IMG/VR virus record: IMGVR_UViG_3300044499_000059
Coordinates: 1 to 43,395 of that record
Reading direction: 5' to 3' (one strand)
Origin: a virus
Length of the DNA: 43,395 nt
Position 1 is the stretch's first letter. Each line of letters begins with the position of its first letter. The notes beneath the pieces were generated by a model that did no database searches, was not told where the DNA came from, and was given only the letters and a program-made list of their open reading frames with translations. Of the stretch, positions 37,165 through 43,395 are shown piece after piece. The position numbers were made by a program, and so were the translations under genes.

Positions 37165-37582
37165 GGAAATCAACTCCCAGCGCCCGGAGCTCGGCCAAGC
37201 GTTGATCGAACGCACCTTCCAGGCGCTTCGCTTCGATCAATAGCGCTTGCTTGCCAGTCTTGGCCGCATAGTAATTCTTCTGCGCCCGGCGCATGTAGTA
37301 GCCCACCGTTAGGGCGGCCTCGAGCTTGAGCAGCAGCTTCGCCTTGGCGTTGGTGATCGCTTCTTTGAGATCGGCGGCCGCTTCGAGAATCTTTTCCGAG
37401 GAATTGGAATCCACCACGTCGGCCTCCACGGATGACTCTTCCCTTTTCAGCGCGAGACCGTGGAGATCTATCACCCCGTCCTGGCCGTCGATAGCGTGCT
37501 CTTGCCCAGCGACCCTCAGCTTTTCCTTGATCGCGTCGTAAACAAGCGGAGAAACTTCGAGGATCGCATAGGTGTGAGTCAT
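37157..37582 (-). CDS. Hypothetical 141-aa helical protein
   Basis: ATG 37582 follows GAATGGAGCGAAC. The N-terminal 40 residues (THTYAILEVSPLVYDAIKEK, then GVIDLHGLAL) form a small alpha/beta unit common in phage hypotheticals. The rest is a long helix (ILEAAADLKEAITNAKAKLL, AKRLEGAFDQRLAEL). Function is unknown. The sequence around its start is nearly identical to that at 37902. Confidence 0.68.
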   Translation of the reverse strand: MTHTYAILEVSPLVYDAIKEKLRVAGQEHAIDGQDGVIDLHGLALKREESSVEADVVDSNSSEKILEAAADLKEAITNAKAKLLLKLEAALTVGYYMRRAQKNYYAAKTGKQALLIEAKRLEGAFDQRLAELRALGVDFHE

Positions 37583-37626
37583 GTTCGCTCCATTCTCGGC
37601 TTCAGATCTAATCATGGTACAATTCC

Positions 37627-37815
37627 TTACTTTTTCGTCATTGCGCTTATGATCGCCAGTTGCATCGCCTCAGCCGATACGACTGCATCTAACGTCCTCG
37701 TAGCTGCCTCAAGGGCCGCCCTGTTCACCATGATATCTGTCTCGCCGCGTTCCTTCAAAAACCGCAGCAAGAGACCGGATAAGTCAGACACTTTCAAGAA
37801 GTCCATAGCGGCCAT
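37627..37815 (-). CDS. Hypothetical 62-aa protein
   Basis: ATG 37815 directly abuts the previous stop and has AAGGAA upstream at 10 nt. The peptide is helical (VSDLSGLLLRFLKERGETDI, then an Ala/Thr-rich helix). No family was recognised. Confidence 0.6.
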   Translation of the reverse strand: MAAMDFLKVSDLSGLLLRFLKERGETDIMVNRAALEAATRTLDAVVSAEAMQLAIISAMTKK

Positions 37816-37902
37816 TTACGGCATTTCCTTACGGGTTAGGCCAGGCAGCCTTTGATCAAAACGACTCGATGGATCTTTCGGGCCCTCGCCCGGTCCTGTC
37901 AT
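37816..37902 (-). CDS. Possible 28-aa peptide
   Basis: ATG 37902 is in an ATGA overlap with the 65-aa gene and follows GGAGCGAAG. The peptide (MTGPGEGPKDPSSRFDQR...) is polar and disordered. It ends exactly where the 62-aa gene begins. Tight spacing on both sides is its main support; otherwise it is only a spacer. Confidence 0.4.
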   Translation of the reverse strand: MTGPGEGPKDPSSRFDQRLPGLTRKEMP

Positions 37903-38096
37903 CTTCGCTCCATTCTCGGCCGCTTGGATTTTTTGATGTTGCGCACGGCCTCTTTCTGCCGATCGGTGGCATGCTGCACGAGCTTGACGCGGTCATGGAT
38001 GCCGGTCAGTGGCCGGTCGGCGAATTCATAACCGCCCTCGGCGCACATCTCTTCGATCGTCTCCACGAGTTTCTTCCAGTCGCAGGTATCACACAT
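37899..38096 (-). CDS. Hypothetical 65-aa protein
   Basis: ATG 38096 follows GGAGTGACC. It starts MCDTCDWKKLVETIEEM, with a C-x2-C and a Cys-Ala-Glu-Gly later (CAEGG). The C-terminus is very basic (RNIKKSKRPRMERR). The compact Cys motif and basic tail suggest binding of metal and nucleic acid. The role is unknown. Confidence 0.62.
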   Translation of the reverse strand: MCDTCDWKKLVETIEEMCAEGGYEFADRPLTGIHDRVKLVQHATDRQKEAVRNIKKSKRPRMERR

Positions 38097-38098
38097 GG

Positions 38099-38647
38099 TC
38101 ACTCCGTTAGTTGCCGGTAAAGGCGTTCGACGCGGAAGGCGGTGCGCACCAGCACGCGAGTCTTTCTGAATTGGATTGCGCGGTGCGTATAGCCGAGTTG
38201 CCGGGCGAGCTGCTCCGTCTTGTAGCCCTCGGTCTTGAGCATCCGGAGGAGCTTCCACGTCGGGCGCGCCGGAACGTATGAATGATCGCGAGCGTCCGCC
38301 TTCGTCACTGAGAGAATCCGGCGCTCGCTGCGCGCGCGAATCTGTTTCTTTCTTTTCGATTTGATTGCGCCGATGAGGTTTTCGCTCACATCGGCAGCGA
38401 TCGAGACAGCTCGCCGGCCAATGCCTTGCCGGGAGAGTTTGAGGAGGTGCCGGCGCGCTGTGTCAGCCGGCACTAACCCGTTCCAGTCGCCGTTCTTGCG
38501 GGCCCGGGCACGGGCGGTTTCGTAAAGCGAGTTTGCCCGCCGGCAGTCTCGGCATTTGCAGCCAGCCATGTAGCGTAGCCTATCGCCGTGGGGCCGATTC
38601 GCAGCGAGAACGGTGACCGGCTTCAAGCCGCGGGATGCCAAACTCAT
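38099..38647 (-). CDS. Helix-turn-helix DNA-binding protein with CxC-DCRRA motif (182 aa)
   Basis: ATG 38647 lies in an ATGA overlap and follows CCGGAGCTGTC. The N-terminal MAGCKCRDCRRANSLYETAR is a known phage motif ('yvaGCrCddCraAn'), followed by a first HTH (IGRRAVSIAADVSENLIGAI). A second HTH-like region is at the C-terminus (TEQLARQLGYTHRAIQFRKT). This family is found in many actinophages and proteophages and is thought to be a transcription regulator. The duplication of HTH units is clear. Confidence 0.75.
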   Translation of the reverse strand: MSLASRGLKPVTVLAANRPHGDRLRYMAGCKCRDCRRANSLYETARARARKNGDWNGLVPADTARRHLLKLSRQGIGRRAVSIAADVSENLIGAIKSKRKKQIRARSERRILSVTKADARDHSYVPARPTWKLLRMLKTEGYKTEQLARQLGYTHRAIQFRKTRVLVRTAFRVERLYRQLTE

Positions 38648-38961
38648 GACAGCTCCGGATCGTTCTCGTTGGTCAGCGGATGTTCGAGGCTCCGGGTCAG
38701 CGTCGCGATCGCCATGCGCATCAGTTCCTTGCGTACTTCCACCTTGTCGGTGCCGGGATGCTGCTCGGCTATCTCCGCGGCAATGTGCCAGAGGATGAGC
38801 TTGTAAAAGTTGTGGCCGATCATCTGGCCGTCGATGAACTTGAAATCGACGCCGGCGTCCTGCTGTTCATGGATAAACGCTTCGTAAGCAACGCGCAGCC
38901 GCTCCACGCCGGCGGTGACAAGTTCTCGCTTCGCGCTCCCGAGTTTCTCCCACTGTGCCAT
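38644..38961 (-). CDS. Hypothetical 105-aa helical protein
   Basis: ATG 38961 (MAQWEKLGSAKRELVTAGVE) follows GGAGACTGAG; ATG 38976 is possible but has no ribosome site. It is alpha-helical with a conserved-looking FIDGQMIGHNFYKLILWHIA and EHPLTNENDPELS. No family was recognised. Confidence 0.68.
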   Translation of the reverse strand: MAQWEKLGSAKRELVTAGVERLRVAYEAFIHEQQDAGVDFKFIDGQMIGHNFYKLILWHIAAEIAEQHPGTDKVEVRKELMRMAIATLTRSLEHPLTNENDPELS

Positions 38962-38962
38962 C

Positions 38963-39121
38963 TCAGTCTCCGTCATCTTTGTAACCGACCACAGTAAAGT
39001 GCTTCGCCAAGTCAGAGTCGAGGGATTGGAGAATCTCCATCTCTTGGAATCCATGTGCCCAAAGATCCGTGAGCACGCGGTGCAAATCGTCGATTCCAAT
39101 GGCTTCCTTGACTTCGAACAT
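38963..39121 (-). CDS. Hypothetical 52-aa protein
   Basis: ATG 39121 follows GGAGACTGAG, the same ribosome site string as the gene after it. The small acidic protein (MFEVKEAIGIDDLHRVLTDL, then HFTVVGYKDDGD) looks like a compact alpha/beta unit. ATG 39133 would overlap the ASCH gene and is less likely. Confidence 0.6.
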   Translation of the reverse strand: MFEVKEAIGIDDLHRVLTDLWAHGFQEMEILQSLDSDLAKHFTVVGYKDDGD

Positions 39122-39122
39122 C

Positions 39123-39668
39123 TCAGTCTCCATAGCTCCTGCAGGTTTCACACAAACACCCGGGACAGCCGGAGGCCTCGCCCCACCATTCCGGGCATTC
39201 GTCCCACTGCTCGGTGGCGAGCAGCACGCTGCGCGCCGGCACGTCGAAGAACCGTTGCCATCCCTTCCAGAAGAACGGCTCCTTGAAGCGCACCGCATCC
39301 GGACACTCCCAGGCGAAGCGCCCAGGTCGATAATCGCCGAAATGTTCCTCGTGCGGGCGTCCGGCGAGAATCTTTTCCTTGACCCCATTGAGGAGGATAT
39401 GGGTCTTCGACAGATTGACGGCGCCGAGGACGTGGCCGCGGCGGATCGACCAGAGAGGGTCGTCTTTGAGCGCGGTCTCGAACGGCTCTTGCTTGGCCAG
39501 CTTTAAAGCTTCGGGCGGAAGACGTTGCGCCGCATGGATCAACAAAACGCCGCGGTGACTCGTGTCAAAGCTCCGGGTCTCGAAGCGCTTTCGATATTCG
39601 GTCGAGAGCAGCATCAACGACGCCCAGGGCTGCCAAAGGGAGATCGCTTTGACGACTTGGTCAGCCAT
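39123..39668 (-). CDS. ASCH-domain protein
   Basis: A 181-aa protein; ATG 39668 follows AGGAGGGCCTCCG. The ASCH signature is VVKAISLWQPWASLM (residues 5-19), with FETRSFDTSHRGVLLIHAAQ next. RGHVLGAVNLSKTHILL and GRFAWECPDAVRF follow, the typical 'G.vla..l' and 'gryaW.l.d...l' parts. ASCH domains are RNA/nucleic-acid-binding folds related to PUA, and some hydrolyse modified nucleosides (N4-acetylcytidine). A C-terminal Cys set (SGCPGCLCETCRSYGD) is extra. The substrate is unknown. Confidence 0.88.
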   Translation of the reverse strand: MADQVVKAISLWQPWASLMLLSTEYRKRFETRSFDTSHRGVLLIHAAQRLPPEALKLAKQEPFETALKDDPLWSIRRGHVLGAVNLSKTHILLNGVKEKILAGRPHEEHFGDYRPGRFAWECPDAVRFKEPFFWKGWQRFFDVPARSVLLATEQWDECPEWWGEASGCPGCLCETCRSYGD

Positions 39669-40434
39669 CGGAGGCCCTCCTGCTCGATGCCAAGCTGTCA
39701 GTGGACAACGCGCCGCTCCTGATGATCTTCATTCCGTGTTTATCGACCTGATGATCCTCTAGCTGGAAATTGTTATTGAAGGTAAGGCCGCAAGTTGAGC
39801 AGAACGGCTCTCCCGCCTTACCTCCATGGTAAGCGAGCTTCTGGCGCGGAGTGAATTTCTTTTTGCCGGCGCCCTGGACTTTTTCCCTCTCGTCGCCCTT
39901 GAATTTTTCCGGGTGCGCCGATCGCTCGTGTCTTCCTTTGCCAGCGGCCTTCTTGAACCGGCGCTCGCAGTAATCGCAGGGATACGGCCATTGCTCCGGC
40001 TTCACCGCGGACGTTCGCTTTCGCTCGGCCGCCGCCTTGCCCTTTCGCCGCGCCTTAGCGATCTTCGATTTGTCAGGATGCTTATACCGGGAATGCGCTG
40101 CCGCGGCGAAGCGGTTGTCGAAGGATTCTCCGCAACCGTACTTGCACGGATACTTCCGTTGCGGCTTCGCCGATCGTTTGGCAGCTTTAATTTTCCTTGT
40201 CCGCTTCGGACCGGCGCGTTTCCGGTATTTCCTCTTTGGCCGCTCTTCAACAGCCGACGACAATGAAGCAACACCAGCGGCCGGCGCCAGCGCTCTCAAT
40301 TCCTCCGGGATGTCCCGGACGAGACCCCGCAATATGAGAGACTCGCCGCCCTCGATGTCTATTCTGAAACCATCGTCGCTGAAGATGGCCAGAATCTCTT
40401 TTGTCTCGATCTCATAAAGAGTGACTTTTCTCAT
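39661..40434 (-). CDS. Protein with three C2H2 zinc fingers
   Basis: A 257-aa protein from ATG 40434. Three eukaryote-like fingers are visible: YPCKYGCGESF...H-x4-H (Cys97, Cys101, His114, His119), YPCDYCERRF...H-x4-H (153, 156, 169, 174) and FCSTCGLTFN...H-x4-H (212, 215, 228, 233). Residues 65-95 and the linkers are Lys/Arg-rich. The N-terminal 50 residues form a separate small domain (VTLYEIETKEILAIF). Multi-finger C2H2 proteins are rare in phages; bacterial Ros/MucR proteins have one finger. DNA binding is very likely; the target is unknown. Confidence 0.8.
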   Translation of the reverse strand: MRKVTLYEIETKEILAIFSDDGFRIDIEGGESLILRGLVRDIPEELRALAPAAGVASLSSAVEERPKRKYRKRAGPKRTRKIKAAKRSAKPQRKYPCKYGCGESFDNRFAAAAHSRYKHPDKSKIAKARRKGKAAAERKRTSAVKPEQWPYPCDYCERRFKKAAGKGRHERSAHPEKFKGDEREKVQGAGKKKFTPRQKLAYHGGKAGEPFCSTCGLTFNNNFQLEDHQVDKHGMKIIRSGALSTDSLASSRRASDG

Positions 40435-40461
40435 GGCCTGCTCTTTCTTTGAACTCGCTCA

Positions 40462-41823
40462 TCACCACACCCTCACGCCACTTGACTTCGATGCCCGGTA
40501 CGCCATGGCGCCGGCGACGATGGAATCCGGCGCATGGCCGCTCCCATACAGATCGTCGACGGTCGCGTACTTGTGCTCGCCCTCCATGAAGGTGATGAAC
40601 GGGGCTTCGATCTCGCCCTTCTCGATCGCCAGAATGTAATCCGTAAACAATGAATCTCGATCCCTGCCGGTCATCACCACGCCCTGGGCATCGCTTTTGA
40701 TGTAATCGTCGATGACCGTCCCCAGACCGGTCGCGTCATGGCAGGACGTTCCGCCATAGCGATCCACGCGATCGTCGAAGAATTTGATCATAAACGGCCA
40801 CGGCCGCCGGCCGGTTCTCAGGAAAGCGACCACCCGATACGGGAAAACATCCGTGCGCAGCGTGACGATGATGGTCCAGTCCACGTCCCGGGCCCAGTCG
40901 GCGCCGGTGGCATACGTCGCGCCTTCCACCGGCGCTTCGATCTCGATGTACTGATTGACTCCTCCTTCGAAGATCCCGAGCTGCTTGTCGAACATCGCCT
41001 CGACGGCTTCGGTCATGATCGCGCGCGATTCGTGCGACGGTTCGCCGAGCTCGTATTCGACGTCCCACTGGAGCTTGGTCGTTTCGTTCTTCTTGCGCGC
41101 GATCTCGTCGGGATCGAGCCAGCCGTGCGGCTTCATGGTCTCCCGGTAGCACCATTTGTAGACCGGCCAGCCTTTCTCGGCCGAGCGCTTGAGGACCTCG
41201 GTCATGGTGCCGATCGCGTTGTGATGCGTGGAGCTCGCCACGGTCTGGGCCCGGCAGCCCTCGATCGCCATCGTTTGTCCCATGGCGGCGTCGAAAATCT
41301 CCAATGCCATTTCGTCCACTTCGTCGAGCCGAAGCCGCGGGACGTGCGGACCGCGCACGCTGTTCTGCGAGGCGAGCAACGCTTGAATCGAATTCCCCCA
41401 GGAGAGATCGGTCTTCATCTTCTGGGGATCGGTTAGCAAAAGATTTTTCGGCGACGAATTGCGCAACCAGAAGCGCTGTTGATAATCGTGAACGCGTTTC
41501 GACTGCAGACCGCTCCCGCCAAGGATATTGACGTCGCCCTTGAGCGTCACGGCCTCCGTGAGACCGAGGGTCGCCAGGAGAAACGATTTGCCGGCAAAGC
41601 CGCGGCTCCCATGCCACACCGCCATCGAATGGCGCGCGAAGTAGGCATCGGCGAACGCGCGCCAGGGCGTCGTGTGATCGGGACAGACTTGGAGCTCCGG
41701 GATCTTCACGCCCCAGGTCTTGCGGACAAAGAGCTTGAGCGTCGATTCCTTGCGGATCGGCAGGTGAAAATCGATCTGCTTCGGTCTTCGCGGCTGCAGG
41801 GGTGCGGGCTGTTGATGTTCCAA
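40462..41823 (-). CDS. terL: Terminase large subunit
   Basis: A 453-aa protein starting at TTG 41823, which has GAGGAGAG 8 nt upstream; there is no better ATG. The ATPase has Walker A HGSRGFAGKS (71-80) and Walker B RLRLDEVDE (163-171). The RNase H-like nuclease has Asp309 (TGADWARDVD), HDATGLGTVIDDY (362-374) and a C-terminal Asp in GHAPDSIVAG. It drives DNA packaging into the portal. The portal gene is 7 kb away, separated by accessory genes. Confidence 0.95.
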   Translation of the reverse strand: MEHQQPAPLQPRRPKQIDFHLPIRKESTLKLFVRKTWGVKIPELQVCPDHTTPWRAFADAYFARHSMAVWHGSRGFAGKSFLLATLGLTEAVTLKGDVNILGGSGLQSKRVHDYQQRFWLRNSSPKNLLLTDPQKMKTDLSWGNSIQALLASQNSVRGPHVPRLRLDEVDEMALEIFDAAMGQTMAIEGCRAQTVASSTHHNAIGTMTEVLKRSAEKGWPVYKWCYRETMKPHGWLDPDEIARKKNETTKLQWDVEYELGEPSHESRAIMTEAVEAMFDKQLGIFEGGVNQYIEIEAPVEGATYATGADWARDVDWTIIVTLRTDVFPYRVVAFLRTGRRPWPFMIKFFDDRVDRYGGTSCHDATGLGTVIDDYIKSDAQGVVMTGRDRDSLFTDYILAIEKGEIEAPFITFMEGEHKYATVDDLYGSGHAPDSIVAGAMAYRASKSSGVRVW

Positions 41824-41836
41824 TCACAAACTCTCC

Positions 41837-42067
41837 TCACTGAACGCTGTCGATCAACTCCCGCATCTTCTTCGGAGTGTCGAGCTTGCCTTCCATCCAT
41901 TTCACGATGAGCGACTCCGAGCAGAAGAAATGATCTGTCTCCGGATGCTCGCCGAGGTCAGAGATCAACGAGTCGAGAGCGCGCTGCAGCTCGCCGCGAT
42001 CGCAATACTCGAGCGCGCGCTTCTTGGCCCAATCCAGGTGTTCTTGCCGGGTCATTCGTTCATCCAT
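41837..42067 (-). CDS. Hypothetical 76-aa protein between terminase genes
   Basis: ATG 42067 follows GAAGGAAGAAAACA. It has EHLDWAKKRALEYCDRGELQ, then SLISDLGEHPETDHF, a motif set found in many phage small proteins near terminases. It is helical and acidic. Its function is unknown. Confidence 0.72.
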   Translation of the reverse strand: MDERMTRQEHLDWAKKRALEYCDRGELQRALDSLISDLGEHPETDHFFCSESLIVKWMEGKLDTPKKMRELIDSVQ

Positions 42068-42234
42068 TGTTTTCTTCCTTCTTCGTCGAGGGGCTCAGTC
42101 TCGGCGAAACACGCATACTTTATCGCGTCGCCCTTCATATGGGCGATGCACGCTTTGTCGGCTTCCGTGAGTTCCGCCATGATCGGGAACCCAGGCGCGA
42201 CCTCGTACCAGCAATGGCCAATTTTGACTCTCAC
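42052..42234 (-). CDS. Hypothetical 60-aa protein
   Basis: GTG 42234 overlaps the small-terminase stop by 1 nt and follows GAGAGGAGGACGATTA, a strong ribosome site. It begins RVKIGHCWYEVAPGFPIMAE and then LTEADKACIAH. It ends 16 nt inside the next gene. The compact length and strong signal support it, though no family is recognised. Confidence 0.62.
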   Translation of the reverse strand: MRVKIGHCWYEVAPGFPIMAELTEADKACIAHMKGDAIKYACFAETEPLDEEGRKQWMNE

Positions 42235-42686
42235 TAATCGTCCTCCTCTCCATCGTCGACGATCGAAATCACGTCTCTTATCGGGATCGGCTTCCCGCCC
42301 GGGCCGCTGTGTTCGAGCTGCTGCTTGAAGCCGTAGCGGTGCGCCTGCAGGAGGAAGATGAGAAGTTTGTCGGAGTTCGAGATCGCGCGCCGGCGTCCGG
42401 TCCATTCGAGCAGATCCGTGGCGTCCTCCATGGCTTCCTTCCATGCCGCGGCAAAGTTCGGGTCTTCCTCTTGCCACTTGTATGCGGTCTTGCGCGTGAT
42501 CCCGGCCTGGCGGCAGGAGAGATACACGTTGGCCGTAGTGCTGAGAGTCGTCAGAAACGCGGGAATCCACTCGCCGGCGTCTGCACGCTGTTCCTTTTGG
42601 CCGTCCACCTGCGGCTGCAATTTGAATTCTTCCTTGTCACTCGGAGCCTTATCACCGCCCGCGCGTTTTGTTTCTCTCTGCGCCAT
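42234..42686 (-). CDS. terS: Terminase small subunit
   Basis: A 150-aa protein; ATG 42686 follows ATAGGAAACGT. An N-terminal charged stretch is followed by the HTH (FLTTLSTTANVYLSCRQAGI, TRKTAYKWQ) and the helix pair KEAMEDATDLLEWTGRRRA and LLIFLLQAHRYGFKQQLEHS. This pattern is typical of phage small terminases. It recognises the packaging site, probably within or near its own gene. Confidence 0.85.
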   Translation of the reverse strand: MAQRETKRAGGDKAPSDKEEFKLQPQVDGQKEQRADAGEWIPAFLTTLSTTANVYLSCRQAGITRKTAYKWQEEDPNFAAAWKEAMEDATDLLEWTGRRRAISNSDKLLIFLLQAHRYGFKQQLEHSGPGGKPIPIRDVISIVDDGEEDD

Positions 42687-42748
42687 ACGTTTCCTATATC
42701 AATCCCATGACCAGATTTTTACGAGGGTGTTTCCTTTAGGAAAACAAA

Positions 42749-42937
42749 TCACAGCAACTTCCACAGCTTGGAGAGCGCACACGTTGCCAGTCCTCCATTA
42801 ACCGCTGTCATGACGATATGAGCTGCGCACCAGGCGTAAAGTCCGGCGTCCAGACAATGCAGCGCAGTAGCGAAAAAATACATTGCGAACGCAAAATTCG
42901 TTGCGATCAGCGCCAGCGCAGCCAGCCATTTAGGCAT
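42749..42937 (-). CDS. Small membrane protein (62 aa)
   Basis: ATG 42937 overlaps the RMF-like gene by 8 nt. Two transmembrane segments: LAALALIATNFAFAMYFFA (5-23) and a second at residues 32-54 (LYAWCAAHIVMTAVNGGLA). Its role is unknown. It precedes the small terminase and is separated from it by a small inverted repeat near 42731-42745. Confidence 0.6.
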   Translation of the reverse strand: MPKWLAALALIATNFAFAMYFFATALHCLDAGLYAWCAAHIVMTAVNGGLATCALSKLWKLL

Positions 42938-43133
42938 TGCGATTCAGCTCTCCGACCGAATGGCCGGACAGCCATGCCTCGCCAAGCTCAAAGTCCTCGT
43001 AGGGACAGTCCTCGGCCTGTTTACCCGCCTCTCCTGCGGCGAGGCCGGAGTCGAAGGCGATGTGCTCATCATCGGTATGGTCGCAGCCGCCCGGGCAGGC
43101 CTCCGGCCGCGAGGTTAGACTTTGCGAGGTCAT
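42930..43133 (-). CDS. Ribosome-modulation-factor-like protein (Rmf/CrpP group)
   Basis: A 67-aa protein; ATG 43133 lies in an ATGA overlap and follows CAAGGAAT. The C-terminal 40 residues (AFDSGLAAGEAGKQAEDCPY, then EAWLSGHSVGE) carry the RMF-type pattern 'aye.G..Ag..g....cPy......W..Gw..G'. The N-terminus adds a Cys pair (EACPGGCDHTDDEH), possibly zinc-binding. RMF dimerises and silences ribosomes in stationary phase, and phage relatives are known (CrpP-like). Assignment is by motif; activity is unproven. Confidence 0.6.
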   Translation of the reverse strand: MTSQSLTSRPEACPGGCDHTDDEHIAFDSGLAAGEAGKQAEDCPYEDFELGEAWLSGHSVGELNRNA

Positions 43134-43393
43134 ATTCCTTGCGACTCTATCTTTTCGTAAACCCAGTAACCGCCGGTCGGTCCTCCCTGCTTGAACGTGA
43201 TCACACCGAGATCGCCAGCCTTGGCCCCCACTGGTCCGCGCTGCAGCAGCACATAGCCCTCGCCGGTCTCGTCGTCTTTGCATGCGAGCATGAACCTGCC
43301 GGTGCTGGACAGTCTCCCGGCCGTGATGACCGTGACTTTTTTCTGCATGCCATAGGGCCACGTGCGCCGGGGTAGATTCGCTAAACAGTTCAT
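43130..43393 (-). CDS. Hypothetical 87-aa protein, first after the circular junction
   Basis: ATG 43393 would overlap the stop of the gene at 1-579 if the genome is circular. An internal start (MQKKVTVITAGRLSSTGRF) is possible. The C-terminal 70 residues look like an SH3-type beta barrel: KVTVITAGRLSSTGRFMLAC and DLGVITFKQGGPTGGYWVYE. Its ribosome site is not clear because upstream sequence is at the window edge. Confidence 0.6.
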   Translation of the reverse strand: MNCLANLPRRTWPYGMQKKVTVITAGRLSSTGRFMLACKDDETGEGYVLLQRGPVGAKAGDLGVITFKQGGPTGGYWVYEKIESQGI

Positions 43394-43395
43394 CA

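Noticed and set aside
40736-41827. 363-aa open frame overlapping the large terminase in another frame
   Set aside because: The terminase frame has all motifs; this one is a low-complexity Arg/Asp-rich shadow.
1-43395. tRNA or rRNA genes
   Set aside because: No stretch that I inspected showed a cloverleaf with T-loop GTTCRA and CCA-proximal stem; a tRNAscan run would settle it.

Overview
The window reads as an essentially complete genome of a tailed, siphovirus-type bacteriophage of about 43.4 kb. Nearly all genes lie on the minus strand and are packed with 1-4 nt stop/start overlaps (ATGA, GTGA, TGATG). The two ends join without a break. The gene entering from the left edge (start 579) would meet an in-frame TGA formed by the last three bases of the window, and that TGA overlaps the ATG of the rightmost gene. 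The contig is therefore probably circular or circularly permuted. GC is high. The tail-tip genes are of the gene-transfer-agent type (DUF2460, DUF2163/BR0599, NlpC/P60, g15-like hub, DUF2793), which suggests a proteobacterial, perhaps alphaproteobacterial, host. That host call is an inference.

Layout. 1-5230 is a minus-strand cluster of small accessory genes. It includes a Cys-based WPD-loop phosphatase beside a large protein with a PEP-synthase-type phosphohistidine (swivelling) motif, and a SWIM zinc-finger protein. It is read from a promoter near 5200 that is overlaid by 11-bp-spaced repeats. 5371-6030 is a standalone RarA/MgsA C-terminal domain with its own palindromic promoter. 6123-9481 holds a nucleotide-sugar epimerase, a small membrane protein, two tandem paralogous glycosyltransferase-like genes (TET-associated type) and a ParB-like gene. 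9551-11646 looks like a lysis/exported-protein cassette: lipoprotein, GH108 muramidase, single-span membrane protein and secreted FN3-like protein. 11722-23551 is the tail (hub in two pieces, tip and fibre-like proteins, NlpC/P60, DUF2163, DUF2460, tape measure). 23556-24280 is the tail-assembly chaperone pair with a textbook -1 frameshift site. 24311-33773 holds tail tube, neck, head, protease and a portal-MuF fusion.

33906-36433 is a cassette of different character: an Eco29kI-type GIY-YIG restriction endonuclease, an amino-methyltransferase, a ribbon-helix-helix regulator with phased repeats at its promoter, and a standalone GGDEF protein. 36434-40434 holds an HNH endonuclease, small zinc-binding and helical proteins, an ASCH protein and an unusual protein with three C2H2 zinc fingers. 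40462-43393 holds the large and small terminase genes and small proteins, including one resembling ribosome modulation factor.

No DNA polymerase, primase, helicase, integrase or lysogeny repressor was recognised, so the phage probably leans on host replication. The accessory genes suggest three activities: sugar-based modification of DNA or another target, restriction-modification plus possible nucleotide signalling, and a phosphotransfer/phosphatase pair of unknown substrate. Unusual non-coding structures cluster at gene starts: perfect palindromes, helically phased repeats, a duplicated 12-13 bp inverted-repeat cassette and competing hairpins.
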